Source of the DNA: JBBTQJ01 sp038065755
GTDB taxonomy: Bacteria; Patescibacteriota; Minisyncoccia; Minisyncoccales; Staskawiczbacteraceae
Reading direction: 5' to 3'
Assembly: GCA_038065755.1 (NCBI GenBank)
Contig: JBBTQJ010000008.1
Location: forward strand, 1 to 20,846
Length of the DNA: 20,846 nucleotides
Made by a program: the position numbers and the translations under genes. Below, one piece after another: positions 1 to 6,767 of this stretch. Below the pieces are notes generated by a model. That model had not been told where the DNA came from. It was given only the letters and a program-made list of their open reading frames with translations, and ran no database searches. The number at the start of each line of letters is the position of its first letter. The stretch's first letter is position 1.

Positions 1-326
1 ATGTCTTTAGAGTGCTCCAAAATGTTCCAGAAAAAATCATCGTCTTCCCGAATTTTATTTTCCTCTGAAATAACATAGGGCGTTGCAAGATTTAAGGTTT
101 TACCAAAATTTTTATACTCTCTCTGGATTTTTATCACTTCTGATTTAACAATAAAATCTCTTGTAGCTTCCTTAACGGCTATAATGTCTTTTGCTTTTTC
201 TTTGTTTTGTGCCTCCAATTCTTCTTTTGATACTCCGTAAATATGACGATATATCACATCTTCAAATACTTTTAATGCCTTACTACCCGCCATTGCCGCT
301 AATGCAGTTGTTGAAATTGGGTCCAT
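1..326 (-). CDS. Third gene of the R-M operon, 3' end cut by window edge; possible DUF2806-like protein
   Basis: An open frame starts at ATG 326-324 and runs off the left edge with 108 codons visible. It begins 5 nt after the endonuclease stop codon, so it is very probably co-transcribed with the restriction-modification pair. The visible part begins with a short Ala/Gly-containing segment (TALAAMAGSKALKVF), followed by a highly charged, probably helical stretch rich in Lys and Glu (about residues 34-70). The last residues are acidic and aromatic (DDDFFWNILEHSKD). That ending recalls the start of the conserved block in DUF2806-type proteins, where an acidic-Trp motif precedes an 'AK-IS-EE' helix, but the decisive part lies outside the window. 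The function is unknown; position suggests a defence accessory gene. No Shine-Dalgarno sequence is apparent. Confidence 0.6.
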   Translation of the reverse strand, partial: MDPISTTALAAMAGSKALKVFEDVIYRHIYGVSKEELEAQNKEKAKDIIAVKEATRDFIVKSEVIKIQREYKNFGKTLNLATPYVISEENKIREDDDFFWNILEHSKD

Positions 327-331
327 AATTT

Positions 332-1042
332 TTATATACTTTTTATGTTGTGAACTATTTTTTCCGTAAAACTCTCATAGTCATTTAAAATCATCGCCTC
401 CCCAAAATCACCAGCAACGGCATTCGATATCTGTATTTCTATGTTCTTATTTTTTAAATAGCATTTTTTATACTTATCTCTTGTTTTTATAAATTTTGGG
501 TTACAAGCCGGAAATTTAACAATAAACAATAAGGTTTTAATTGGCGTATGCAAATATGTATCTGTATTATCGTTTGAGAGCGCAATATATTTTTTTATAT
601 TATGATCTGTGACTTTTTCCCATTTTTGAATTTTCCCAACATTATCATAATAAGGCATTTCCTCCGGTAAAACAAACACCTGAAAATATTTTTCTTTATT
701 GGCTCTAATATTGGCTGTTTCGCCCAACATATTCTCAAAATAGTTATTAGAATTTTGCGAATAATTATTCATTACAAACTTCACTCCAATGCCTGCAAGA
801 TTTTTTCCGTCTTTTGAAATAATAATATCGACAGTTTTATCAATATAACGTCCGACCATTTCTCCCTCTTTTCCATCACCTGTGCCGAGAGATTTTATTG
901 TATAAGAATCCCCTAGCCTATTTTGAATATCCTCTGCTATTTTTGCATGAAGTACTTTTAATTTTTCGTTACTTCTTGGATGAGTCTGTAAAAACCTCCT
1001 AAGCGAAGCACCTATTGTTTGTAAAAATTGTTGATTGTTCAT
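332..1042 (-). CDS. Probable type II restriction endonuclease
   Basis: This 236-residue protein is encoded directly downstream of, and overlapping by 44 nt, an adenine-specific DNA methyltransferase gene, which is the usual setting for the cognate endonuclease. A candidate PD-(D/E)xK core is visible: an N-terminal helix, then D72 in the strand KTVDIII, then a second strand GIGVKF with K88, followed by an Asn-rich stretch and an ETANIR helix. The normal acidic residue two before the Lys is Gly here (G86), so either the active site is a variant or E61 takes that role. The ATG at 1042-1040 is preceded by an AAGGA-like ribosome-binding sequence about 9 nt upstream. The specific family is not recognised. 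The assignment rests mostly on context plus the weak nuclease signature. Confidence 0.62.
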   Translation of the reverse strand: MNNQQFLQTIGASLRRFLQTHPRSNEKLKVLHAKIAEDIQNRLGDSYTIKSLGTGDGKEGEMVGRYIDKTVDIIISKDGKNLAGIGVKFVMNNYSQNSNNYFENMLGETANIRANKEKYFQVFVLPEEMPYYDNVGKIQKWEKVTDHNIKKYIALSNDNTDTYLHTPIKTLLFIVKFPACNPKFIKTRDKYKKCYLKNKNIEIQISNAVAGDFGEAMILNDYESFTEKIVHNIKSI

Positions 1043-2474
1043 GATTATTTTTCCTTAATTTATAGGTTAAAAATTTTTGTAAATCAGTGGAAGAAAAAGT
1101 ATAATATCCTCCACTCTTATAATTTTTCAATAACTTTAAATATTCTATAAACTCATCATTTACCAGTGTCTCTTTTATTTCTTTTAAAGAAAAATCTGAA
1201 AGAATATACAGTCCACTGTAAACGCCTGCCCCAGCTGGGACTTGCTCGATTTTAATACTATTTTTGTCCTTTACTATACTATTTATCGCAATCTTATCCT
1301 TAAACACATCTTTTATGGCCTGCGTTCTGCCAAATAAATACCACTCATCTTTTGAAGCTATACTCCTTCTCTCTAAAAAATCTTTTTGACTTAAAAGATA
1401 ATCATAAACATCGACGTGTTTTTTTACGTTAGAAATATTTAATGGCTGTCCGCTTAAGTCATATGGAAAAATGCACTTATACCATTTATTGGTAGATGCC
1501 TTGAGGATATTAATCGTTAATCCTTTAAATTTTTTATCTCCAATAAATACGCTGTCTGCAAGGGTGGCAAACCCGTTCTTCACAAAAATATTGTTTGAAA
1601 CAGTGTTATGATAATTCTCCAATTTATGCAGCAATGATAAACTATGTTTTTTGGATATGTGTATCTTTCCATTTACAAATATATCTGAATAATCTAGCGA
1701 CTCTCTCTCGCCTGGCTTTCTTTCTTCCTCATTATAATCATAATATTTAATTGAATTATTCTTAATACCGTTTTCAAACAAACTTATCATCGTGTATGTT
1801 GTGGCTTCAAACGGCTGAAAATGGCCAAGGTCAACAACGGCTTTCAAATTTCTTTCCTGAAAAATAAATTTTCTAAAATTATCTCCGGCTTTACTTCTAA
1901 GACAGGAGCTTGGAGTTATCATACACATTTTTCCTGCTCTGTTCATCATTCTAAACCCTATTTCAAAAAAGACAATATATAAATCCGTCATTCCATTTTG
2001 GCTAAAAGAGAACTGTTTAACTTTATTATAACTTTCGGCTAAATTATGTACCCTTACATACGGAGGATTTCCTACAATAAAATCCATTTTGCCATCAAAA
2101 ATTTTAACATCTAGCGTATCTGCACAAGTAATATCCCATTTTATATCTAGAATCCCAAATTTTCGGACTTCTTCATTTAAATTCTGGATACATTTTTCGG
2201 CTTCTTCTCCTTCAATCTCAATACCATGTATATATTTTTGCAGTTGATTTCTTAATTCCTCTAAATTTTCATTTTGGCTTAAAAATACCTTACAATACCG
2301 ATTCACTATTTCCTTTAAAAATGCCCCATCTCCACAGCTATTATCAATTATATTTTTTTTTAATATATCATCCTTATAACTTGCTAAATCAAGAATGTTT
2401 TCAACTATAAATCTAGGAGTATATATCCTCCCTTGATTTTTTACACTTGATTTTATTTTTGCCGTATTTAGCAT
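999..2474 (-). CDS. N6-adenine-specific DNA methyltransferase (TaqI/Eco57I-like)
   Basis: This 491-residue protein should transfer a methyl group from S-adenosylmethionine to adenine N6 in a specific DNA site, protecting the host from the adjacent endonuclease. Motif I for SAM binding is DNSCGDGAF at residues 44-52, preceded by the GRIYTP segment typical of this class. The catalytic motif IV is NPPY at residues 136-139, continuing VRVHN as in TaqI-type gamma-class enzymes. The C-terminal half (about 250-480) carries no motif I recognise and should hold the target-recognition domain. It starts at ATG 2474-2472. A strong promoter ends only 8 nt upstream, so the mRNA is probably leaderless. The 3' end overlaps the next gene by 44 nt. 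Base composition looks even more AT-rich than the ribosomal genes, consistent with horizontal acquisition. Confidence 0.9.
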   Translation of the reverse strand: MLNTAKIKSSVKNQGRIYTPRFIVENILDLASYKDDILKKNIIDNSCGDGAFLKEIVNRYCKVFLSQNENLEELRNQLQKYIHGIEIEGEEAEKCIQNLNEEVRKFGILDIKWDITCADTLDVKIFDGKMDFIVGNPPYVRVHNLAESYNKVKQFSFSQNGMTDLYIVFFEIGFRMMNRAGKMCMITPSSCLRSKAGDNFRKFIFQERNLKAVVDLGHFQPFEATTYTMISLFENGIKNNSIKYYDYNEEERKPGERESLDYSDIFVNGKIHISKKHSLSLLHKLENYHNTVSNNIFVKNGFATLADSVFIGDKKFKGLTINILKASTNKWYKCIFPYDLSGQPLNISNVKKHVDVYDYLLSQKDFLERRSIASKDEWYLFGRTQAIKDVFKDKIAINSIVKDKNSIKIEQVPAGAGVYSGLYILSDFSLKEIKETLVNDEFIEYLKLLKNYKSGGYYTFSSTDLQKFLTYKLRKNNHEQSTIFTNNRCFA

Positions 2475-2482
2475 ATTAGTTT

Positions 2483-2511
2483 ATCATATAATTTTACCAT
2501 ATCTAAGTCAA
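2483..2511 (-). promoter_or_regulatory. Sigma70-type promoter of the R-M operon
   Basis: The -35 element TTGACT (2511-2506) and -10 element TATGAT (2488-2483) are separated by exactly 17 bp, each one mismatch from consensus. Only 8 nt separate the -10 from the methyltransferase ATG, so transcription should start at or within 3 nt of the start codon. The -35 box touches the T-tract of the rpsI terminator. Confidence 0.7.
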
Positions 2512-2541
2512 AACAAAAACTACTCCGAGTGGAGTAGTTTT
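2511..2541 (-). terminator. Rho-independent terminator of the ribosomal operon
   Basis: A perfect 11-bp stem (2516-2526 with 2531-2541) carries a 4-nt loop and is followed on the minus strand by a T-rich tail (TTTTTGTTT). It lies about 44 nt after the rpsI stop codon. The A-rich 5' flank could also make it work from the other side. Confidence 0.85.
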
Positions 2542-2584
2542 AAGTTCAAAATCAAATTTGACAATCGTTTTCTGATAGGTTCTG

Positions 2585-3115
2585 CTATCTTTTTGACCAC
2601 TGCGGGGCGCGTCTCGCTCTTTTTAATCCAAATTTCTTTCTTTCTCTCATTCTTGGATCTCTTGTTAAATATCCAGCCTTTCTAAGGCGTTTTCTAAAAT
2701 TTTGATTAAAATCAATTAAAACTCTGGCCGTGCCGTGCCTTATTGCTTCTGCCTGGGCGTAACGGCCCCCTCCTTTAACTTTTACTATAACCAAAAATTT
2801 ATCAAGGCATTTCATTTTTCTCATTGAAGAGGTGGCTGTTTGCTGATCTTCTGGCAAAGAAAAATATTCATGATAGGGCTTGTTGTTTATTAAAAAATCT
2901 TTGTTTCCTCTTGTAAAAAGCCTTACTCTGGCAACAGCTGTTTTTCTTCTTCCAATTGCTTCAAAATATCTTTCCGGTTTTCCGGACTCTTCTTTAATTT
3001 TAGCTGCAATTTCTTTTGACAAAGCTTCATCTCCAATCTCTTCCTGTAAAATTGCAAGAACAGCCGGCTCTTCTTTTTCTTCTGTTATAGATTTGTTTAT
3101 TATTGCTTTTGGCAT
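2585..3115 (-). CDS. rpsI: 30S ribosomal protein S9
   Basis: S9 binds 16S rRNA in the small-subunit head and its C-terminal tail reaches the P-site tRNA. The core begins at about residue 50 (YFEAIGRRKTAVARVRLF) and the protein ends in the hallmark basic tail (KKFGLKRARRAPQWSKR). At 176 residues it is about 45 longer than the usual 130; the extra part is an acidic, probably helical N-terminal extension rich in Glu and Lys. I place the start at ATG 3115. An upstream in-frame TTG at 3127 would overlap the rplM stop and add only four residues. It is the last gene of the infA-rpsI run, followed by a strong terminator. Confidence 0.95.
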   Translation of the reverse strand: MPKAIINKSITEEKEEPAVLAILQEEIGDEALSKEIAAKIKEESGKPERYFEAIGRRKTAVARVRLFTRGNKDFLINNKPYHEYFSLPEDQQTATSSMRKMKCLDKFLVIVKVKGGGRYAQAEAIRHGTARVLIDFNQNFRKRLRKAGYLTRDPRMRERKKFGLKRARRAPQWSKR

Positions 3116-3119
3116 ATAT

Positions 3120-3473
3120 TTATTCAAATTTTAATCTTTTGATTTGTTTTGCCCTTAGTTTATTTTTTGTGAGCATGCCCCAAACGGCCATTTTTAAAAT
3201 TTCAGACGGGCCTTTTTTATTATAAATTTCTTTCATAGTGGCTTGTTTTAAGCCCCCCATATATCCCGTATGGCGATAATAAATTTTATTATCAAATTTC
3301 TTTCCCGTAAACTTAATCTTTCCCGCGTTTTTAATAATAACAAAATCTCCCTCGTCTTTATAGGGCGCAAAATCTACTTTATGTTTTCCTCTTAACAAAA
3401 CAGCTATTTCTGTGGCTAACCTTCCCAATACTTTTCCATCTGCGTCAATTATGTGTTTTTCTCTGTTTATCAT
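3120..3473 (-). CDS. rplM: 50S ribosomal protein L13, short form
   Basis: L13 is an early 23S rRNA-binding assembly protein. The family signature is clear: DADGKVLGRLATEIAVLLRGKHK near the N-terminus, then YYRHTGYMGGLKQAT, then the MAVWGMLTKNKL segment. At 117 residues it ends directly after the 'RLKFE' strand, about 25 residues short of typical bacterial L13 (~142), so the C-terminal tail is missing. The stop is followed 4 nt later by the rpsI ATG, so this is the natural end and not a frameshift. The start ATG is 2 nt from the rplQ stop codon, indicating one tightly packed operon (rplQ-rplM-rpsI). Confidence 0.95.
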   Translation of the reverse strand: MINREKHIIDADGKVLGRLATEIAVLLRGKHKVDFAPYKDEGDFVIIKNAGKIKFTGKKFDNKIYYRHTGYMGGLKQATMKEIYNKKGPSEILKMAVWGMLTKNKLRAKQIKRLKFE

Positions 3474-3475
3474 AT

Positions 3476-3823
3476 TTAAACTAATTCAATTATTGCCATT
3501 TTTGCCCCATCGGATTGGCGGGGCGAAAGCCTTATGATCCTTGTATATCCTCCTTGCCTTTGGCTGTATTTTGGAGCAATTTCCTCTATTGTTTTCTTTA
3601 CCATTTTTGGGGTTAAAACTTTAGCCAATATCCTGCGGTTTGAAACTTCGTTTCTTTTTGCGCGGGTAATTATTTTTTCAACAACAACCCTCAGTTCTTT
3701 GGCTTTGGCCTCTGTTGTTTTAATTTTTTCATACAAGAAAAAACTATTCGCTAATGTTCTTAACAACGCCTTTCTTGGTCCCTTCTTCCTTGATAATTTT
3801 CTTCCTTTGTTTAGTTTTCTCAT
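3476..3823 (-). CDS. rplQ: 50S ribosomal protein L17
   Basis: L17 lies near the peptide exit tunnel and follows rpoA in most bacteria. This 115-residue protein has the typical basic N-terminus (MRKLNKGRKLSRKKGPRKALLR), the LANSFFLYEKIKTTEAKAKELR helix, and the ending GGYTRIIRL..R..DGAKMAIIEL. The length is normal. Its ATG overlaps the rpoA TGA stop as ATGA, which implies translational coupling with rpoA. Confidence 0.96.
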   Translation of the reverse strand: MRKLNKGRKLSRKKGPRKALLRTLANSFFLYEKIKTTEAKAKELRVVVEKIITRAKRNEVSNRRILAKVLTPKMVKKTIEEIAPKYSQRQGGYTRIIRLSPRQSDGAKMAIIELV

Positions 3824-4626
3824 TTTGTTTTTCTTTTTGATTTAACTGCTTTTTTAATATTTTTTACCACCGGTTTTTCTTTAATCTTTTCAGCCTTGCC
3901 TTCCCAGCCCGAGGCTGGTCCGCCTTGGGTGGAAAAAATTATATTAAAATGCTTTACAAGTATTGAACAAGCCTCAAAAAATGCTTCTTCTGGAGTAATT
4001 GTGCCGTCTGTTTCTATTTCTAGGCTAAGTCTATCAAAGTCTGTTCTGTCTTCTACGCGCATATTTTCAACCTGAAAATTAACATTTTTAATAGGGGTAA
4101 AGATAGCGTCGAGCGAAATTGTTCCTATTTCTGATTTTACCGGCAGAGAACCCGTTGCTTTTTTTGATTTTCTTTGATCTTTTTGCTCATATCCTATTCC
4201 TTTTTCAATTTGAATTTCTATATCAAGCTCTGTTTTTTTGTCTGTTATTTCGGCAATGTGAATATCCGGGTTGGCAAGCTCTACTTGGGGAGACAATTTA
4301 AAATCAGAGCCCTTGACCTCTTTCTCTCCTTTGACGTTTAGGTTTATTTTTTGAATATCTCCTTCGTAAATTTTAAATCTTAAATTTTTTAAATTTAAAA
4401 GAATCATTATAACATCTTCTAAAACTCCTGGAATAGTTGAAAATTCGTGCGAAACTCCTTTGATTTTTACTTCTGTTACGGCAACTCCCTGCAAAGAAGA
4501 CAATAAAACCCTTCTTAAAGAATTTCCAATAGTAACTCCATATCCCGGATAAAGATTTTCTATTTCGAAGACTGCCTGATTTTTTCCTTTTTTAATTATT
4601 TTTGGCGGCAAGGGAAAAGAAATCAT
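3820..4626 (-). CDS. rpoA: RNA polymerase alpha subunit lacking the C-terminal domain
   Basis: The 268-residue product contains the alpha N-terminal domain for dimerisation and beta/beta' assembly: GYGVTIGNSLRRVLLSS near the start, GVSHEFSTIPGVLEDV, and later RVEDRTDFDRLSLEIETDGTITPEEAFFEA. After about residue 235 only a Lys-rich tail of roughly 30 residues remains. The alphaCTD, with its helix-hairpin-helix fold that contacts UP elements and activators, is absent. The next gene (rplQ) begins at the stop codon, leaving no room for a frameshifted CTD. I prefer ATG 4626 because the upstream in-frame ATG at 4662 would translate one arm of an intergenic inverted repeat and add 12 residues unlike the family N-terminus. 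Confidence 0.95.
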   Translation of the reverse strand: MISFPLPPKIIKKGKNQAVFEIENLYPGYGVTIGNSLRRVLLSSLQGVAVTEVKIKGVSHEFSTIPGVLEDVIMILLNLKNLRFKIYEGDIQKINLNVKGEKEVKGSDFKLSPQVELANPDIHIAEITDKKTELDIEIQIEKGIGYEQKDQRKSKKATGSLPVKSEIGTISLDAIFTPIKNVNFQVENMRVEDRTDFDRLSLEIETDGTITPEEAFFEACSILVKHFNIIFSTQGGPASGWEGKAEKIKEKPVVKNIKKAVKSKRKTK

Positions 4627-4631
4627 ATTTT

Positions 4632-4709
4632 CATGAAACTTGAAATATAAAACATGAAACATAAAAAATTTTGTAAAAATGTTTCAGATTTTAAATTTCA
4701 GGTTTCAAG
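4632..4709. repeat. Imperfect inverted repeat between rpsD and rpoA (TTGAAAC-type units)
   Basis: Arms 4632-4662 and 4679-4709 pair at 26 of 31 positions around a 16-nt A/T loop. Each arm holds repeated TGAAAC-like units, unlike the TTAAAAGT units of the other intergenic repeats. The element ends 5 nt before the chosen rpoA ATG. A further small perfect hairpin (4704-4710 with 4716-4722) spans the rpsD stop codon. Confidence 0.75.
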
Positions 4710-4712
4710 GTT

Positions 4713-5342
4713 TTACCTTGAATAAAATTCAAAAACTAAAGAAATCTCTGCTGGAGGATTAACCTCTTCCAAACTCGGCTCTGAAACAGCCTCGCCTTCA
4801 AGCTTTTCTTTATCAAATTTCAGCCATAAAGGAGCTTCTTTCTTTTTCAGTTGAACTGATATATCTTTTAAAACTGTTTTTTTCTTTTTTGATTCTTTTA
4901 TAGAAATAATGTCCCCTTTTTTAATTGAATAAGATGGTATGTTGATTGGCTTTCCGTTTATTAAAAAATAACCGTGATTAACCATTTGCCTTGCCTGCGC
5001 CCTAGAGGCGGTAAAACCCAAGCGGAACACGGTATTATCCAGTCTTTTTTCTAATTTTTTTATAAGCTCTTCTGCCACATTTTCTACCTTGCCGATTTTT
5101 TCAAGAGTTTGCTTGACGTATTTTTTAAACTGCTTTTCTGAAAGGCCATACCAATTTTTAAGCGCTTGCTTTTCTTCTAATGATTTTTTGTATTCAGAGG
5201 CCGATCCTTTTTTTCTTTTTCTTTGAGGGCCTACGCCGTAAGCTCTTCTTATCATAGCGCATTTTTGTGAAAAACAACGATCTCCTTTTAAAAAAAGTTT
5301 TTGCCCAATTCTTCTGCAAGTTTTACATTGATTGTTTCTCAT
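4713..5342 (-). CDS. rpsD: 30S ribosomal protein S4, zinc-binding (C+) form
   Basis: S4 is a primary 16S rRNA binder that nucleates small-subunit assembly. The N-terminus carries four cysteines spaced as a zinc site (C6, C9, C23, C28), so this is the C+ paralogue. The S4 RNA-binding domain is visible from RLDNTVFRLGFTASRAQARQMVNHGYFLINGKPINIPSY, and the protein ends in the typical FEFYSR. At 209 residues the length is normal. In Escherichia coli S4 represses the alpha operon by binding the rpsM leader; no equivalent pseudoknot is evident here, but a large inverted repeat lies just downstream, before rpoA. Confidence 0.96.
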   Translation of the reverse strand: MRNNQCKTCRRIGQKLFLKGDRCFSQKCAMIRRAYGVGPQRKRKKGSASEYKKSLEEKQALKNWYGLSEKQFKKYVKQTLEKIGKVENVAEELIKKLEKRLDNTVFRLGFTASRAQARQMVNHGYFLINGKPINIPSYSIKKGDIISIKESKKKKTVLKDISVQLKKKEAPLWLKFDKEKLEGEAVSEPSLEEVNPPAEISLVFEFYSR

Positions 5343-5354
5343 TTTTTTAAAATC

Positions 5355-5810
5355 TTAAACACGTCTTACTTTTTTTGGCCTGCATCCGTTGTGAGGAATA
5401 GGCGTTACGTCTTTAATTGAAACGACATTTATTCCCTGATTTATCAATGTTCTCACGGCTGATTCCCTACCCGCTCCAACTCCCCTTATTAAAACTTCTA
5501 TTTTCTCTACTGCTAACTTTTTGCAAATATTGGCTATTGATTCGGCCACCCTGGAAGCGGCAAAAGAAGTTGCCTTTTTGGCGCCCTTAAAACCAACCGA
5601 CCCCGCCGATTTCCAAGCTAAAACCTGTCCTTTTGAATTTGCAAGGGTAATTAATGTATTATTATAAGAAGAAGATACATATATTTTGCAATCCCTGACA
5701 TTTGCGGCAACAGACTTTATTTTTATTTCTTTGTTTAGGGCTTTTTCTACTTTTTCTCCCTCTTTAATCAATTCTTCTTGATTTGTTTCTATAATATGTT
5801 TTTTTCCCAT
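5355..5810 (-). CDS. rpsK: 30S ribosomal protein S11 with N-terminal extension
   Basis: S11 lines the platform near the E site. The conserved core starts at about residue 38 (VRDCKIYVSSSYNNTLITLA) and includes SAGSVGFKGAKKAT, RGVGAGRESAVR and the C-terminal DVTPIPHNGCRPKKVRRV. The 151 residues exceed the usual ~129 because of a charged N-terminal extension of about 25 residues rich in Lys and Glu. The ATG at 5810 is preceded by GAAGGA, a ribosome-binding sequence directly at the base of a GC-rich hairpin, so initiation may be structure-dependent. rpsD follows 12 nt after the stop. Confidence 0.96.
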   Translation of the reverse strand: MGKKHIIETNQEELIKEGEKVEKALNKEIKIKSVAANVRDCKIYVSSSYNNTLITLANSKGQVLAWKSAGSVGFKGAKKATSFAASRVAESIANICKKLAVEKIEVLIRGVGAGRESAVRTLINQGINVVSIKDVTPIPHNGCRPKKVRRV

Positions 5811-5818
5811 ATTCCTTC

Positions 5819-5928
5819 GCCCCTCGTAAACTCGGGGCTCAGTTAAGTTAAAGGTTAAAAATTAAAAGTTAAAAATATCAAACGGTTCGTAATATACTTT
5901 TAACTTTAAACTTTAGACTTTTGACTTA
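5819..5928. repeat. Composite AT-rich inverted repeat plus GC hairpin, copy A (rpsM-rpsK gap)
   Basis: Arms 5844-5878 and 5892-5928, built of TTAAAAGT-like units, are inverted around a short GAACCG-containing loop. On the rpsK side follows a GC hairpin (5819-5823 with 5834-5838, GCCCC/GGGGC, 10-nt loop) that ends 8 nt before the rpsK ATG. The same two-part design recurs before secY. Confidence 0.8.
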
Positions 5929-6318
5929 TTAGGTTGGCGATTGCGGCGGCTTGCGTCCGGACCCGATTGTTTTTCTTACATTTCCCCTTACTGTTCTTGT
6001 ATTAGTTTTTGTTCTCTGCCCCCTTGTAGGAAGGCCTTTAATATGTCTTAACCCCCTCCAAGATCCGATATCTTTCAACCTTTTAATATTTATCATAACC
6101 TGCCTTCTCAAATCTCCTTCTATCTTATAATTCTTTTCAATAATTTCTTTTAAATTATTAACTTCCTGCGCAGTCAAATCTTTTGCTTGTTTGTTTAAAT
6201 CAATATTTGCTTTTTCTAATATTTTTTTACTTAAAGACCGCCCTACTCCGTAAATATAGGTTAAAGCAATTTCTATTCTTTTGTTTTCAGGAATATTTAC
6301 ACCTGCAATTCTTGGCAT
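5929..6318 (-). CDS. rpsM: 30S ribosomal protein S13
   Basis: S13 sits in the head of the small subunit and bridges to the large subunit. The protein begins MPRIAGVNIPENKRIEIALTYIYGVG and contains LRRQVMINIKRLKDIGSWRGLRH and GLPTRGQRTKTNTRTVRG, all family hallmarks. The length of 129 is slightly above the usual 118-122. It ends GRKPPQSPT in place of the common Lys-rich tail, and two tandem stops (TAA TAA) lead straight into the inverted repeat of the rpsM-rpsK gap. rpmJ lies 17 nt upstream. Confidence 0.96.
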   Translation of the reverse strand: MPRIAGVNIPENKRIEIALTYIYGVGRSLSKKILEKANIDLNKQAKDLTAQEVNNLKEIIEKNYKIEGDLRRQVMINIKRLKDIGSWRGLRHIKGLPTRGQRTKTNTRTVRGNVRKTIGSGRKPPQSPT

Positions 6319-6335
6319 TTTTAAAAATAAATTTA

Positions 6336-6452
6336 TTAGCCCTGGCGCTGTTTATGCTTTGGATTTTTTTTGCAAATAACATAAAGACGCCCCCTTCTTC
6401 TGACGATTTTACAGTCTTTGCATTTTTTTTTAATTGACGGCCTTACCTTCAT
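6336..6452 (-). CDS. rpmJ: 50S ribosomal protein L36 (38 aa, zinc-ribbon form)
   Basis: This short frame starts at ATG 6452-6450 and ends at TAA 6338-6336. It reads MKVRPSIKKKCKDCKIVRRR, continues GRLYVICKKNPKHKQRQG and is 38 residues long, the standard size. The zinc ligands C11, C14, C27 and H33 are all present, so it is the C+ form. It sits in the canonical infA-rpmJ-rpsM order, 18 nt after the infA stop and 17 nt before rpsM. The run of nine A residues encoding K8-K10 was checked to be in frame. Confidence 0.95.
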   Translation of the reverse strand: MKVRPSIKKKCKDCKIVRRRGRLYVICKKNPKHKQRQG

Positions 6453-6470
6453 ATTATTAGACCTATTTTT

Positions 6471-6716
6471 TTATTTTAACCTGTAAACAATTCTTCCTTT
6501 TCCTTCGTCGTAGGGGGTCATTTCAACCGTTACTTTGTCTCCGGGCAGAATGGTTATTTTATTCATTCTCATTTTGCCTGAAAGAAATCCTAAAATTTCT
6601 TTTCCATCATCTAGTGTTATCTTAAAAAAAGTATTAGGCAAGGCTTCTGTTACCCTGCCCTCTCTTCTAATAATATCCTTAGAATTTTTACTGGCTTTAT
6701 TGTCGTTTTCGTTCAT
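6471..6716 (-). CDS. infA: Translation initiation factor IF-1
   Basis: IF-1 occupies the A site of the 30S subunit during initiation. The single S1/OB fold is obvious: GRVTEALPNTFFKITLDDG, then FLSGKMRMNKITILPGDKVTVEMTPYD and KGRIVYRLK at the end. The 81 residues include about 9 extra at the N-terminus (charged, Asn/Lys-rich) compared with the usual 72. It is the first gene of the infA-rpmJ-rpsM-rpsK-rpsD-rpoA-rplQ-rplM-rpsI run and has its own strong promoter immediately upstream, so this run is probably transcribed apart from the genes to its right. Confidence 0.96.
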   Translation of the reverse strand: MNENDNKASKNSKDIIRREGRVTEALPNTFFKITLDDGKEILGFLSGKMRMNKITILPGDKVTVEMTPYDEGKGRIVYRLK

Positions 6717-6733
6717 TTAAAATATAATTTATA

Positions 6734-6762
6734 ATGATAACAAATAATAACTTGATAGTCAA
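6734..6762 (-). promoter_or_regulatory. Promoter of the infA-rpsI ribosomal operon
   Basis: The -35 element TTGACT (6762-6757), a 17-bp spacer and the -10 element TATCAT (6739-6734) preceded by TGT form an extended -10. The infA ATG is 17 nt beyond the -10, giving a predicted leader of about 10 nt with no Shine-Dalgarno sequence. The -35 lies 5 nt past the stop codon of the upstream gene. Confidence 0.7.
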
Positions 6763-6767
6763 GGCTT

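Noticed and set aside
4624..4662. Upstream ATG for rpoA (12 extra residues)
   Set aside because: Those codons are translated from one arm of an inverted repeat and do not resemble any alpha N-terminus; ATG 4626 gives the expected start.
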